A stretch of DNA of 64,000 nt, from contig JAEEWG010000005.1 of assembly GCA_016287245.1 (NCBI GenBank), positions 86,417 through 150,416 of the forward strand, given 5' to 3'. The notes beneath the pieces are model-generated. The model searched no databases. It saw nothing but the letters and a program-made list of their open reading frames with translations, and was not told the DNA's origin. Of this stretch, positions 1 to 9,644 are shown one piece after another (within the stretch, counting starts at the first letter, position 1; every line of letters begins with the position of its first letter). A program made the position numbers and the translations under genes. The DNA comes from Clostridia bacterium. GTDB taxonomy: Bacteria > Bacillota > Clostridia > Saccharofermentanales > Saccharofermentanaceae.

Positions 1-2337
1 GATCCAGGCGATCACGCACTGGAAGACCACGATCGTGGCCGCCCACTTGATACCGAGTTCTCTCTTGACGGAAGCCACGGCCGCAACACATGGTGTGTAG
101 AGAAGACAGAACACCAGAAGTGACATAGCGGAAAGCGGAGTCAGAAGAGGAAGTACCGCATCTCCTGAACCGACGAGTACGGTAAGGGTGGAAACGACAC
201 TTTCCTTGGCCATGAAACCGGTGATGAGGGCGGTGGAGAATCTCCAGTCACCAAAGCCCAGCGGAATGAAGATCGGGGCGATGTACCCTGCGATCATGGC
301 GAGGATGCTGGTACTGGAGTCCTCGACGAGCGTCAGGCTCGGGTCGAAAGACTGCAGGAACCAGATCACGATCGATGCGATAAAGATGATGGTGAACGCA
401 CGCTGCAGGAAGTCTTTGGCCTTTTCCCAGAGAAGCTGGCTCACGTTCTTGGCGCCCGGCATGCGGTAGTTCGGAAGTTCCATGACAAACGGCACGGCTT
501 TTCCTTTAAAGACGGTCCTTCGGGCGATAAGCGCCACGAGGATGCCCATGAAGATGCCGATGAAGTACAGGGCGATCATGATGAGACCGCTGTATTTCGG
601 GAAGAAAGTGCTTGCGAAGAATCCGTAGATCGGAAGCTTGGCCGAGCAGCTCATAAATGGTGTCAGAAGGATCGTCATCTTTCTGTCGCGCTCTGACGGG
701 AGTGTACGGGAGGCCATAACGCCCGGGACCGTACAGCCGAATCCGATGAGCATCGGGACGATGGAACGTCCGGAAAGGCCGATCTTTCGCAGGAATTTAT
801 CCATTACGAAGGCGATCCTTGCCATGTAGCCTGTATCTTCCAAAAGGGAGAGGAAGAAGAAGAGCGTAACAATAACGGGGAGAAAGGAAAGAACGCTTCC
901 GATGCCCGTAAAGATACCGTCCACGATCAGGGATCGGACGACTTCATTGACTTCCCAGGAGATCAGGGCCTTTTCCACGACCGAGGTCAGGGCGTCGATG
1001 CCCTGTTCGAGTAATCCCTGGAAGAACGCGCCGATGACGTTAAAGGTCAGGAAGAATACAGCCGCTATGATGAGGAAAAAGGCCGGGATCGCCGTATATT
1101 TTCCTGTAAGGATCTTATCGATGGCACGGCTCCGCTGGTGCTCTTTACTCTCTTTCGGCTTAATGACGGTCCGGTCTACGAGCTTCTGGATGAAGGTGAA
1201 TCGCATATCGGCGATCGCGGCGGATCGGTCCATGCCGGATTCTTCTTCCATCTGCAGGATGATGTGCTCGAGCATTTCTTTTTCATTCTGGTCGAGATTT
1301 AAGCGGTCGAGGACACGGGTGTCTCCTTCGACGAGCTTGGTTGCGGCAAACCGCTCGGGGATGCCGGCGTCTCTGGCATGGTCCTCGATGAGGATCATGA
1401 TACTGTGAAGACATCTGTGGATGGCGCCGCCTTTATCGTTTTCGTCGCAGAAATCGAGACGGCCGGGGCGCTCCTGGTATTTCGCGATATGCAGTGCGTG
1501 GTCCACGAGCTCGTGGATACCTTCGTTCTTGGCAGCGGAGATCGGAACGACCGGGATGCCGAGTTCATGCTCCATCTGGTTTACGAGGATGGAGCCGCCG
1601 TTCCCGCGGATCTCGTCCATCATGTTCAGTGCCAGCACCATCGGTACATTTAGTTCCATCAGCTGCATGGTCAGATAGAGATTTCTCTCGATATTGGTGG
1701 CATCCACAATGTTGATGATGCCGCAGGGCTTCTCATCGAGGATGAACTGACGGGAGACGATCTCCTCGGCAGTATAAGGGGACATGCTGTAGATGCCGGG
1801 AAGGTCGGTGATCTCCGTATTCGGATGTCCTTTGATGGCACCGCTTTTTCTGTCAACGGTCACGCCCGGGAAATTACCGACGTGCTGGTTGCTGCCGGTC
1901 AGCTGGTTAAAGAGCGTGGTCTTACCGGAGTTCTGGTTTCCGGCAAGCGCGAAGGTCAGGCAGGTGCCGTCGGGAAGGGGATCTTCGTCGGCCTTTACGT
2001 GAAAACGTCCGCCTTCACCGAGACCCGGGTGGTCGATGATGATGCGGCGGTCTTTTTTCTTCTTTTTCTCTGAAGAGCCGTCTGCGTGTTCCGTTTCCGG
2101 ATCTTTTTCCTCGGAAAGAGGATCGATATCGATAAGCCGTGCGTCGTCGATACGAAGGGTCAGCTCATATCCGTGGATGCGAAGTTCCATCGGATCGCCT
2201 AAAGGTGCGAGCTTTTCCAGCTTTACCTTCGCTCCCGGGATCACTCCCATGTCGAGGAAATGCTGGCGCAGCGCGCCTTCACCGCCTACTTTCAGTATCG
2301 TTGCAGACTTCCCGGTTTTCAGTTCGGCCAGATTCAT
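1..2337 (-). CDS. feoB: FeoA-FeoB fusion, ferrous iron transporter (3' part cut by window edge)
   Basis: Imports Fe2+ across the cytoplasmic membrane in a GTPase-controlled way. Reading the minus strand from ATG 2337 (GGGGAG ribosome-binding site just upstream) gives a FeoA-like SH3-type domain at residues ~1-75 (MNLAELKTGKSATILKVGG). A charged linker rich in Glu and Lys follows, then the FeoB G domain with P-loop GNQNSGKTT, and further on the polytopic gate core with the GFGCTVPGVMASR signature. The reading frame is open to base 1, so the C-terminus lies outside the window. FeoA is usually a separate small protein; here it is fused in front of FeoB, a variant known in some Clostridia. No FeoC or Fur-type gene is visible beside it. 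The gene lies downstream of the cyclophilin and rluA-like genes on the same strand and may be cotranscribed with them (51 bp gap). Confidence 0.93.
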   Translation of the reverse strand, partial: MNLAELKTGKSATILKVGGEGALRQHFLDMGVIPGAKVKLEKLAPLGDPMELRIHGYELTLRIDDARLIDIDPLSEEKDPETEHADGSSEKKKKKDRRIIIDHPGLGEGGRFHVKADEDPLPDGTCLTFALAGNQNSGKTTLFNQLTGSNQHVGNFPGVTVDRKSGAIKGHPNTEITDLPGIYSMSPYTAEEIVSRQFILDEKPCGIINIVDATNIERNLYLTMQLMELNVPMVLALNMMDEIRGNGGSILVNQMEHELGIPVVPISAAKNEGIHELVDHALHIAKYQERPGRLDFCDENDKGGAIHRCLHSIMILIEDHARDAGIPERFAATKLVEGDTRVLDRLNLDQNEKEMLEHIILQMEEESGMDRSAAIADMRFTFIQKLVDRTVIKPKESKEHQRSRAIDKILTGKYTAIPAFFLIIAAVFFLTFNVIGAFFQGLLEQGIDALTSVVEKALISWEVNEVVRSLIVDGIFTGIGSVLSFLPVIVTLFFFLSLLEDTGYMARIAFVMDKFLRKIGLSGRSIVPMLIGFGCTVPGVMASRTLPSERDRKMTILLTPFMSCSAKLPIYGFFASTFFPKYSGLIMIALYFIGIFMGILVALIARRTVFKGKAVPFVMELPNYRMPGAKNVSQLLWEKAKDFLQRAFTIIFIASIVIWFLQSFDPSLTLVEDSSTSILAMIAGYIAPIFIPLGFGDWRFSTALITGFMAKESVVSTLTVLVGSGDAVLPLLTPLSAMSLLVFCLLYTPCVAAVASVKRELGIKWAATIVVFQCVIAWI

Positions 2338-2388
2338 TTTGACTCCCCATTCTTATGTTCTTTGCCGTATTTATAAAATATCTAAATG

Positions 2389-3042
2389 TCAGTCGATGAC
2401 GCGGATCTCCTTGATGACCGGCTGATCCTGCGGTTCTACCGCACCATTATCCCCGTAAGGAACTTCGGCCAGCTTGTCGATGATCTCGATTCCTTCCGTG
2501 ACATGTCCGAAAGCGGCGTACTGACCGTCAAGGGACGGGTAGTCGACCTGGCAGATGAAGAATTCGGAAGAAGCGCTGTTGTAGTTATCCGAAGTTCTGG
2601 CCATCGAAATGGTGCCGCGGGTGTGCTTGATCGGGTTGCTCTGACGGTTGGCGGAGAATTCGCCGACGATGTTCTTCGGCATCTCGCCGGTCCAGTCTGC
2701 CGGCGCGCGGCCGCCCTGGACCATGAAGTCCTTGATGATACGGTGGAAGGTGGAACCATTATAGAATCCGCTCTTGGCAAGACTAATGAAATTGTTGACC
2801 GTGACCGGTGCGGAATTGGTGTCGAGCTCGAGCTTGATCGTACCGTAGTTTTCGATCTCGATCTCAACGTGATGTGCAGGATATGTCTGTTTCCTGTAGG
2901 CTTTCGAGGAACAGGAACTTACCATGACCAGCACCAGGATCAGGGCGCCGATGACAAGTCCGGTCAGAAGACGTTTCAGACCGCCGTCTTCGTCTCTTTC
3001 ATATAATAAATTATGCAATAAACCGTGGAATAATCTGCTCAT
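2389..3042 (-). CDS. membrane-anchored cyclophilin-type peptidyl-prolyl isomerase
   Basis: Catalyses cis-trans isomerisation of prolyl bonds, here probably outside the membrane. The 217-residue protein has a cytoplasmic N-terminus (~25 residues), a hydrophobic segment at about 26-42, and then VSSC, which could serve as a lipobox. The cyclophilin domain follows from ~residue 58 with the typical [27 protein letters not shown] and LDGQYAAFG motifs. The catalytic Arg in FHR and the Phe/Met of the pocket are present. It lies between the feoAB fusion (downstream) and the pseudouridine synthase (35 bp upstream), all on the minus strand, suggesting one transcript. Folding of secreted proteins is the likely role. 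Whether it is a lipoprotein or a signal-anchored protein cannot be settled from sequence, because the N-terminal extension is longer than usual for a lipoprotein signal. Confidence 0.92.
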   Translation of the reverse strand: MSRLFHGLLHNLLYERDEDGGLKRLLTGLVIGALILVLVMVSSCSSKAYRKQTYPAHHVEIEIENYGTIKLELDTNSAPVTVNNFISLAKSGFYNGSTFHRIIKDFMVQGGRAPADWTGEMPKNIVGEFSANRQSNPIKHTRGTISMARTSDNYNSASSEFFICQVDYPSLDGQYAAFGHVTEGIEIIDKLAEVPYGDNGAVEPQDQPVIKEIRVID

Positions 3043-3076
3043 CTTTTTTCTTCCTTTGCTTTTATAATTTCGTATT

Positions 3077-4048
3077 TTACAGCTTTACGTCGTAAAGCGG
3101 CTCGATCGAGAACGATCTTCCGCTTAAACGGTGATGGATGTTCTCCTTCGGGATCTTCCCGAAAAGAAGCGTCGATGCGAAGAGCTGCTGGTGGCGCACC
3201 TTTCCGCCGCGGAGATTCCGGAAATAGAGGTTATACTGGTTTCTTCCGTAGTTTCCGTCGCCGATGATGGGATGACCGAGATGCGCGAACTGGGCACGGA
3301 TCTGATGAGTCCTTCCCGTGACGAGTTCGACTTCGATATCCGAGACATCCTCTCCCTCCGGACCGGCTCCATTATACACCTTGAGCACGCGGTAACGGGA
3401 TGTGATCGGAAGATCGCCTTCCTTCGGGATATCGTGGATAAACACGTTTCCGGTCGCGGGCTTTTCGAGATAGGCGGATACTTCCTTCATGATGGCTTCG
3501 TCCTGACAGATGACATGCTCGCCGCATGTCGGGACGCCGCGGACGAGGCAGCGGTAGCGCTTCGTGATCAGGTCGGCCTTGAAAAGCGATATCGCCTCCT
3601 CAAGGCTCTTTTTATTCTTTGCCGTGAGGATCAGTCCTCCGGTATTCATATCGATACGGTGGCAAAGGTCGAGATTCTTGTTATGGTAATCTTTCCGGAG
3701 GATATCGATGAGGCAGTCGCCTTCCATGCCTTTTCCGCCGTGGACCGCAAGGCCCTGACGCTTGTTGACCAGGAGAAGATCATCGGACTCGAATACGACC
3801 TTGTAGTCGTCGAATTCCGGCTTTTTCGGCTCCGCTTCCTTTTCAAAAAGAGCATCCGGGATCCATATCTCGACACGGTCGCCGGCGCTTACCGTCGTAT
3901 CGGAAGAGATGCGCTTGCCGTTGATACGGATGTCCTTGTGCTTTAACGCCTTCTGCAGGACGGCCGGGGTGAGGTTCGGGAACTCAAGGATCGCTGCGCG
4001 GATCACCTTTTTTCCGTCGCTCTTTTCCGGAACTGTGAAGTCTCTCAT
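3077..4048 (-). CDS. RluA-family RNA pseudouridine synthase
   Basis: Converts specific uridines in rRNA or tRNA to pseudouridine. The 323-residue protein has an N-terminal S4-like RNA-binding region (residues ~15-65, with the pattern [17 protein letters not shown]). The catalytic domain carries [12 protein letters not shown] at ~130-141; the Asp of HRID (about residue 133) is the expected nucleophile, and Ile replaces the commoner Leu of HRLD. A late [13 protein letters not shown] block is also typical. The start at 4048 has AAGGAG 8 bases upstream. Members of this family with an S4 domain include RluC, RluD and YlyB. The closest relationship seems to be RluC-like, but the target site cannot be assigned here. 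It is divergent from the DUF1934 gene. Confidence 0.93.
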   Translation of the reverse strand: MRDFTVPEKSDGKKVIRAAILEFPNLTPAVLQKALKHKDIRINGKRISSDTTVSAGDRVEIWIPDALFEKEAEPKKPEFDDYKVVFESDDLLLVNKRQGLAVHGGKGMEGDCLIDILRKDYHNKNLDLCHRIDMNTGGLILTAKNKKSLEEAISLFKADLITKRYRCLVRGVPTCGEHVICQDEAIMKEVSAYLEKPATGNVFIHDIPKEGDLPITSRYRVLKVYNGAGPEGEDVSDIEVELVTGRTHQIRAQFAHLGHPIIGDGNYGRNQYNLYFRNLRGGKVRHQQLFASTLLFGKIPKENIHHRLSGRSFSIEPLYDVKL

Positions 4049-4175
4049 GTAATTCTCCTTATATATAATTCTTGGCCAAAGATATTATTCACCATTTTCC
4101 ATGAAATCACAATAGAGACGGAAGGGTGATTTCATGTTAAAATGTGCAGGTGCAATTCTTGATAGGAGATTTCTC

Positions 4176-4628
4176 ATGGAAAAGATCCCGTGCCTTGTGA
4201 ATATCAAAAGCATCTTTTCGGATCAGGAAACGATGTTTGACGGTTCTTTCGAGCAGTCGGAAGACCGGATCCGTCTGTCCTGGGTCCAGCCCGAGGAGCA
4301 GAAAGGGGAGGGCGAATCGAAGTTTCTCCTGAGCTACCGCGTGGAGGAGAAGATCCTGCGCCTTACGAGAAAGGGATCGACCGAGATGGAGATGACTTTT
4401 GTCGAGGGAGAAGTGACGGAAGGCGTCATGCGGACGAGCCACGGGGATTTCGACCTGAAGATGGAGACGTTCGGGATCCTTTTCTTCCCGGAAACAGGTG
4501 ATGAAGAGGCGAATATCGACGGGCAGGACTACGTTGTAAAGAAGGCGATGCTCGAGTACGATCTGCATTTTCCGAATCAGGATCCTATGAGAAATACGAT
4601 GATTTTTAAAGTACATCTTGCCAAATAA
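4176..4628 (+). CDS. DUF1934 / YwiB-like beta-barrel protein
   Basis: A 150-residue soluble protein of the DUF1934 family, whose members fold as small calycin-like beta-barrels; the biochemical role is unknown. Recognisable features are the start of the fold (CLVNIKSIF), alternating beta-strand spacing, the GVMRTSHGDFDLKMET region and the C-terminal LEYDLHFPNQDPMRNTMIFKVHL strand pair. I start it at ATG 4176 because GGAGAT lies 7 bases upstream; the in-frame ATG at 4134 has no ribosome-binding site. It stands alone, divergent from the rluA-like gene and followed by the rpmF promoter. Confidence 0.8.
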   Translation: MEKIPCLVNIKSIFSDQETMFDGSFEQSEDRIRLSWVQPEEQKGEGESKFLLSYRVEEKILRLTRKGSTEMEMTFVEGEVTEGVMRTSHGDFDLKMETFGILFFPETGDEEANIDGQDYVVKKAMLEYDLHFPNQDPMRNTMIFKVHLAK

Positions 4629-4671
4629 GAAATTTATGTATAAAATCTTTCGGTAACTCTTTGAAAGTTGC

Positions 4672-4700
4672 TTGACAAAGGGTTTTCATTAGTGCATAAT
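4672..4700 (+). promoter_or_regulatory. sigma-70-type promoter for rpmF
   Basis: TTGACA at 4672-4677 and CATAAT at 4695-4700 are separated by exactly 17 bases. The start site would be near 4707, giving a leader of about 70 nt before the L32 start codon. Confidence 0.8.
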
Positions 4701-4777
4701 ATCTTTCGCGCCTCAGGGATTTAGTGTGGCTGCGAATATATTAGAGAGATCTAAGATTTGTATTGGAGGTGGATGCG

Positions 4778-4966
4778 ATGGCTCATCCGAAGCGTAAATG
4801 GTCGAAAGCTAGAACTTCTCGTCATAGAAGTGCCTGGAAGCTCGTTTTGCCAGGATTGGTAGAGTGCCCCAATTGCCACACTAAGATGTTGCGCCATAAG
4901 GTTTGTAAGACCTGCGGTTATCTTGATGGCAAGGAGATCATCAATAAAGCTGATGAGATTGCTTAA
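4778..4966 (+). CDS. rpmF: ribosomal protein bL32
   Basis: Structural protein of the 50S subunit. Starts at ATG 4778 behind TTGGAGG (about 7-base spacing), giving 62 residues that begin MAHPKRKWSKARTSRHRSAW. A zinc ribbon is intact: CPNC near residue 30 and CKTC near residue 43, so this is the Zn-binding (C+) paralogue type. A YceD/DUF177 gene often sits directly upstream of rpmF in Firmicutes; none is present here. Instead there is an own promoter at 4672-4700 and an own terminator at 4998-5036, so it is probably monocistronic. Confidence 0.97.
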   Translation: MAHPKRKWSKARTSRHRSAWKLVLPGLVECPNCHTKMLRHKVCKTCGYLDGKEIINKADEIA

Positions 4967-4997
4967 TAGCTAATCGAAGTACTACTACGAATAATCG

Positions 4998-5036
4998 GCA
5001 GTGTTTTAACTAAACAAGTTGAACCACTGCTTTTTT
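4998..5036 (+). terminator. rho-independent terminator after rpmF
   Basis: GCAGTG (4998-5003) pairs with CACTGC (5025-5030), extended inside by AACT/AGTT, and is followed by six T. Confidence 0.8.
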
Positions 5037-5095
5037 CTTGTTTGACGGATCGCCGAAGTCGGGCCTGAAATGGATGTGGCTCCTTATGCAAAAGT

Positions 5096-5124
5096 TTGCG
5101 CATCCTTTTTCCTTGTTATATAAT
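5096..5124 (+). promoter_or_regulatory. promoter for der-typA
   Basis: TTGCGC (5096-5101), a 17-base spacer and a perfect TATAAT (5119-5124). Transcription would begin near 5131, which excludes the upstream in-frame ATG at 5096 as the der start. Confidence 0.65.
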
Positions 5125-5173
5125 ACCGATTTGGTCGTTTTGGCATAAGATTACAGTAAAGAAAGGCAGAAGC

Positions 5174-6541
5174 ATGGGAAAACCGGTAGTGGCGATCGTG
5201 GGTCGCCCGAATGTGGGAAAATCCTCACTTTTCAATGCGCTCTACGGCGAGCGTATCTCCATCGTGCACGATGAGCCCGGTGTCACACGTGACCGTATCT
5301 ATGCGGAGACGGTCTGGCGTGAGCGTGCTTTTGTCATGATCGATACCGGCGGTATCGAGCCGGATTCGGACGATGTCATCATCAAGGGCATGCGTCTTCA
5401 GGCAGAGATCGCCATCGAGACCGCAGACGTGATCCTCTTCATGTGCGATATTCAGTCGGGACTGACCGCCGCGGACGAAGAGATCGCCACGATGCTCCGC
5501 AAGGCGAACCGTCCGGTCGTCCTCGCCGTAAATAAAGTCGATCACGTAGGTGATCCGCCGTCTGAACTTTATGAGTTCTATAATCTCGGGCTCGGCGATG
5601 TCTATCCGATCTCCTCGTCCCACAGACTGGGTCTGGGTGAGATGCTCGATGCCATCTATGAGCAGTTCCCGAAGGAACTGAGCGAAGACGAAGATAACGA
5701 CACCATCCGTGTCGCCCTGATCGGAAAACCGAATGCCGGTAAATCCTCTCTTTCAAACTATATGACGGGGCAGGAACGCTCGATCGTTTCCGATATCCCC
5801 GGAACCACGAGAGACGCGATCGACTCTCTCGTCGTCAATAAACACGGTAAATTTACCATCGTCGATACCGCCGGCCTTAGAAAGAAGGGCCGTATCGAGG
5901 ATGCTGTCGAAAAATACAGCATGATCCGCTCCCTGTCTGCAATCGAAAAAGCCAACGTCTGCGTCATCCTGATTGATGCCGTCGAAGGTGTGACCGAGCA
6001 GGACACAAAGGTCGCCGGATATGCGCATAATGCAGGTAAGGCCTGCATCTTCGCCGTCAACAAGTGGGACCTGATCGATAAGGAGACAGGAACCCTCGAG
6101 GTCATGGAGAAGATCTTGAAAGACCGTTTCTCATTCATGAGCTATGCTCCGGTCGTCTTTATCTCCGCCAAGACCGGTCAGCGCGTGGACAAGCTTTTCG
6201 AGCAGATCAAGCGCGTGCATGAAAATGCCGGCAGAAGACTGAAGACAGGTGTCTTAAATGACCTTCTTACCGAGTGCGTGGCCATGGTGCCGACGCCGCA
6301 GGACAAGGGCAAGCACCTGAAGATCTACTACGGAACGCAGGTGGCCGTATATCCGCCGCAGTTTATACTTTTCGTAAATGACAGTAACCTGATGCATTTT
6401 TCTTATGAGCGTTACCTCGAAAACCAGTTCAGAAAGAACTTCGATTTCGTCGGCACCCCCATAAGGATCTATATGCGGGAAAAGGATAAGAAGAAGGATT
6501 TAAAACCAGAAGGGAATGACAATAAGTATGACAAAGATTGA
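5174..6541 (+). CDS. der: ribosome biogenesis GTPase Der (EngA)
   Basis: Double-GTPase needed for maturation of the 50S subunit; cytoplasmic. 455 residues from ATG 5174, the position where the family's conserved MGKPVVAIVGRPNVGKS begins. First G domain: P-loop GRPNVGKS (10-17), DTGG (57-60), NKVD (120-123). Second G domain: GKPNAGKS (184-191), DTAG (231-234), NKWD (296-299). A KH-like RNA-binding domain with TPQDKGKHLKIYY and the QFILFVND strand closes the protein. The last bases overlap typA by 14 bp, pointing to translational coupling of the two ribosome-associated GTPases. Der is usually followed by plsY and gpsA in Firmicutes; the der-typA pairing is less common. Confidence 0.97.
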   Translation: MGKPVVAIVGRPNVGKSSLFNALYGERISIVHDEPGVTRDRIYAETVWRERAFVMIDTGGIEPDSDDVIIKGMRLQAEIAIETADVILFMCDIQSGLTAADEEIATMLRKANRPVVLAVNKVDHVGDPPSELYEFYNLGLGDVYPISSSHRLGLGEMLDAIYEQFPKELSEDEDNDTIRVALIGKPNAGKSSLSNYMTGQERSIVSDIPGTTRDAIDSLVVNKHGKFTIVDTAGLRKKGRIEDAVEKYSMIRSLSAIEKANVCVILIDAVEGVTEQDTKVAGYAHNAGKACIFAVNKWDLIDKETGTLEVMEKILKDRFSFMSYAPVVFISAKTGQRVDKLFEQIKRVHENAGRRLKTGVLNDLLTECVAMVPTPQDKGKHLKIYYGTQVAVYPPQFILFVNDSNLMHFSYERYLENQFRKNFDFVGTPIRIYMREKDKKKDLKPEGNDNKYDKD

Positions 6542-8369
6542 GAATTTAAGGAACATCGCCATTATCGCCCACGTTGACCATGGTAAGACCACCATCGTCG
6601 ACTCCATGCTCAAGCAGGCGGGTATCTACCGTGAAAACGAGCAGATCGTCGAGCAGGTCATGGACAGTAATGACCTCGAGCGTGAAAGAGGTATCACGAT
6701 CCTGGCGAAAAATACCGCGATCTCATATAAGAACTACCGTATCAATGTCGTAGATACTCCCGGCCACGCCGATTTCGGCGGTGAGGTCGAGCGTGTCCTC
6801 AAGATGGTTGACGGCGTACTTCTGGTCGTTGACGCTTATGACGGACCGATGCCGCAGACGCGTTTCGTATTGAGAAAAGCGCTGGAGATGGGCCTGAAGC
6901 CGATCGTCTGCATCAATAAGATCGACCGTCCGGACGAGCGTGCCATCGAAGTCGTCGACATGGTCCTCGAGCTCTTCATCGAACTGGGCGCAGATGATGA
7001 CCAGATCGATTTTCCGATCATCTATACTTCCGGTAAGGTCGGTCTCGCAACAACTGATCTTCAGGAATATATCGACGGAAAGGACCTGGACTTCTGTCCG
7101 CTTCTTGATGCCATCATTGACAATATCCCGTGTCCGGAGGGAGATACTGAAGGACCGCTTCAGCTTCTCGTAAGTAATATCGACTCTGACCCGTATATCG
7201 GACGTATCGCGATCGGCCGTATCGAGAGAGGCTGCATCAAGCAGAACCAGCCGGTCGTTGTCTGCACATACGATGACAACACCACAAAGAACGCACGTAT
7301 CGTCAAGCTTCTCCGTTTCCAGGGTCTCGGCCGTCAGGAAGTACAGGAAGCTTCTGTTGGTGAGATCGTCTGCGTGGCCGGTATTCCGGAGATCAACATC
7401 GGTGATACGATCTGCGCGCAGGACTGCCCGGAGCCGTTGCCGTTTGTAGATATCGACGAGCCGACCATCGCCATGACCTTCTCCGTCAACGACAGCCCGT
7501 TCGCCGGTCAGGATGGTAAGTTCGTTACCTCCCGTCACCTCCGTGACAGACTCTTCAAGGAGATGGAGACCAACGTTTCCATGAGACTTGAGGAAACAGA
7601 TACAACAGAAGCCTTTGTCGTAAAGGGAAGAGGTGAGCTCCACCTTTCCATCCTTATCGAGACCATGCGCCGTGAAGGATACGAATTCCAGGTATCCCGT
7701 CCGCAGGTCATCCTAAAGGAAGTCGACGGTGTGCTCTGCGAGCCTGTAGAGATGCTCCTGATCGACGTTCCGGAGGAGTTCGTCGGTGCCGTCATCGAGA
7801 AGCTCGGCGCCAGAAAAGCGGAGATGGTAAACATGTTCCCGCCGGAGAAAGGATATACACGTCTTGAGTTCAAAGTACCATCCCGTGGTATCCTCGGCTA
7901 TCGTACCGAGTTTTTGACCGACACTAAGGGCAATGGTATAATGAACAGCGTAATCAGCGGATTTGAGCCATTTGCCGGCGAGATCGAGACGCGCTCCCAT
8001 GGTGTGCTTGTCGCATTCGAAAGTGGCGAGGCAATGACTTACGGCCTTTATAACGCACAGGAGAGAGGACAGCTGTTCATCGGCGCCGGTACCCCTGTCT
8101 ATGAGGGCATGATCGTGGGTATCAACCCGAAAAATGAAGATATCACGGTCAATGTCTGCAAGAAGAAACACGTGACCAACATGCGTGCAGCAGGTTCTGA
8201 CGATGCACTTCGTCTTACCCCTCCGCTGAATTACAGCCTCGAGCAGTGCCTCGAGTTTGTCGGCGACGATGAGCTTTGCGAAGTAACACCGAAGAATATC
8301 CGTCTTCGCAAAAAGATCCTTTCCACTGAGCTTCGTGCCAAGGACCGCGCCGCCAAGAAAAACGGCTGA
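6528..8369 (+). CDS. typA: ribosome-associated GTPase TypA/BipA
   Basis: Translation factor of the EF-G/LepA superfamily that binds the ribosome and assists 50S assembly and stress growth. About 613 residues. The G1 loop AHVDHGKTT lies at ~14-22, followed by G2 RGITI, G3 [14 protein letters not shown] and G4 NKIDRP. Domain II follows, then EF-G-like domains III and V ([36 protein letters not shown]) and the TypA-specific C-terminal domain ([22 protein letters not shown]). Two in-frame ATGs (6516 and 6528) are possible. I prefer 6528 because [19 protein letters not shown] matches the usual N-terminus and gives better spacing to GAAGGG. Either way it overlaps the end of der. Confidence 0.96.
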   Translation: MTKIENLRNIAIIAHVDHGKTTIVDSMLKQAGIYRENEQIVEQVMDSNDLERERGITILAKNTAISYKNYRINVVDTPGHADFGGEVERVLKMVDGVLLVVDAYDGPMPQTRFVLRKALEMGLKPIVCINKIDRPDERAIEVVDMVLELFIELGADDDQIDFPIIYTSGKVGLATTDLQEYIDGKDLDFCPLLDAIIDNIPCPEGDTEGPLQLLVSNIDSDPYIGRIAIGRIERGCIKQNQPVVVCTYDDNTTKNARIVKLLRFQGLGRQEVQEASVGEIVCVAGIPEINIGDTICAQDCPEPLPFVDIDEPTIAMTFSVNDSPFAGQDGKFVTSRHLRDRLFKEMETNVSMRLEETDTTEAFVVKGRGELHLSILIETMRREGYEFQVSRPQVILKEVDGVLCEPVEMLLIDVPEEFVGAVIEKLGARKAEMVNMFPPEKGYTRLEFKVPSRGILGYRTEFLTDTKGNGIMNSVISGFEPFAGEIETRSHGVLVAFESGEAMTYGLYNAQERGQLFIGAGTPVYEGMIVGINPKNEDITVNVCKKKHVTNMRAAGSDDALRLTPPLNYSLEQCLEFVGDDELCEVTPKNIRLRKKILSTELRAKDRAAKKNG

Positions 8370-8380
8370 TAGTACGAGAG

Positions 8381-8411
8381 TTCCTGCGGGAGGAGTTCTT
8401 TTCCCGCGGAA
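8381..8411 (+). other. intercistronic hairpin between typA and mltG
   Basis: TTCC-T-GCGGGA (8381-8391) pairs with TCCCGC-GGAA (8402-8411) with one bulged base. No T-run follows, so it is not a classical terminator; it may act as a partial attenuator or an mRNA-stabilising hairpin in the typA-mltG space. Confidence 0.5.
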
Positions 8412-8439
8412 GCCCTTGTGAGAAGGAGTAGTTGACGTC

Positions 8440-9621
8440 ATGTTTTCGAGAAAAGTATCGATTGCATTACGTGTGTTGATCGTAGTGACCGCGCTGATCG
8501 TCTGCGGAGTGATCGGTGTATTCTTAGGCTATAACTACGTCATTTCCCAGAATGCCCGCTTTAAGACCCTGGAAAAGTCCATCGCTAACGGTGAGATGGT
8601 CATTAACCAGGATACGCCGGGTGCGGTCATGATCGTCATCCACTCCGGTGATACTACGGGCGATATCGCCGAGAGCCTCAAAAATGCGGGGCTGATCAAG
8701 AATACCCTGACCTTTTCCATCATGAGCAAGTTCAACGGCTTCGATGGCGGATACCTCGCAGGTACGCACTTTCTGACTTCAGATCTTACCTACGATGAGA
8801 TGATGTATCTTCTCTGCCAGGAGCCGGAGGTCGTGCGTATCACATTCCCTGAAGGTATTACGTACCAGCAGATCAAGGTGAAACTCAAAGAAGCGGGTCT
8901 TTCCTTTAGCGAATCGCATCTGGACGAATGCATGAACAGCCCGGACCTCTTCGTTAACTACCCCTTCGTATCTGCGATTTCGAAAAATGAGCAGCGCGAC
9001 TTCATCCTGAGCGGTTATCTGTTCCCGGATACCTATGATTTCGATATGAATGCCAGTGAAGAGGAGATCATCTCCACGTTCCTGCGTAATATGAATACGA
9101 AGTTCTACGACGAGTTCTACGAGCGTGCCGAAAAGCTCGGTATGTCCGTGGATGAGGTCATTACGCTTGCGTCCCTGATCCAGATGGAGACGACGGATAA
9201 GACGGATATGCTCTATGTCTCCGCGGTATTCCATAACCGACTGGCTTCGGAGGATCCGGACATGCAGTTCCTGGGTTCCTGTGCCTCGATCAACTACCTG
9301 CGCGAACAGGCCGGCATGTCGCATGTCTGGGCCGCAACAGCACAGGATCTCGAATGGGACAGCCCGTATAACACCTACCGTAACAGAGGACTTCCGCCGG
9401 GACCGATCTGTATGCCGAGTCTCGACGCTATCCAGGCGGCACTTTATCCGGAACCGAACTGCAACTTCATGTACTTCTGCGCCAAGGGTGACGGAAGAAC
9501 GGCTTTCGCGGTGACTAAGGAAGAGCACGACGCAAATGTCGAGAAGTATAAGGATAACTGGAACGACGATCCTTCCGGAAACGACGAAGGACCGGCGACA
9601 ACTGAAGCCGAAGAAGACTGA
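8440..9621 (+). CDS. mltG: MltG-family endolytic transglycosylase (YceG-like)
   Basis: MltG cuts nascent peptidoglycan strands and is thought to set glycan chain length. 393 residues: one N-terminal membrane segment (~9-31), a LysM-like part (DTTGDIAESLKNAGLI), then the YceG domain with FPEGITYQQI, SGYLFPDTYDF and NRGLPPGPICMPS. The usual active-site stretch A-S-[IL]-[IV]-E-K-E reads ASLIQME at 244-250. The first Glu is therefore Gln248, while Glu250 is kept. The normally conserved LQSD-type block is also altered (LGSCASINYL). Activity may be changed; it could still be active through Glu250. It is followed 23 bp later by the U32 gene, the same order as yrrL and yrrN/yrrO in Bacillus subtilis. 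Confidence 0.9.
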   Translation: MFSRKVSIALRVLIVVTALIVCGVIGVFLGYNYVISQNARFKTLEKSIANGEMVINQDTPGAVMIVIHSGDTTGDIAESLKNAGLIKNTLTFSIMSKFNGFDGGYLAGTHFLTSDLTYDEMMYLLCQEPEVVRITFPEGITYQQIKVKLKEAGLSFSESHLDECMNSPDLFVNYPFVSAISKNEQRDFILSGYLFPDTYDFDMNASEEEIISTFLRNMNTKFYDEFYERAEKLGMSVDEVITLASLIQMETTDKTDMLYVSAVFHNRLASEDPDMQFLGSCASINYLREQAGMSHVWAATAQDLEWDSPYNTYRNRGLPPGPICMPSLDAIQAALYPEPNCNFMYFCAKGDGRTAFAVTKEEHDANVEKYKDNWNDDPSGNDEGPATTEAEED

Positions 9622-9644
9622 TCTTTCATCGAAAGGAAATGCAT

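Noticed and set aside
3131..3946. 271-residue plus-strand frame opposite the pseudouridine synthase
   Set aside because: It is an antisense shadow of a clear enzyme gene and has no family resemblance.
4701..4777. Riboswitch or ribosomal-protein leader before rpmF
   Set aside because: No clear hairpin or known motif was found in the 70-nt leader.
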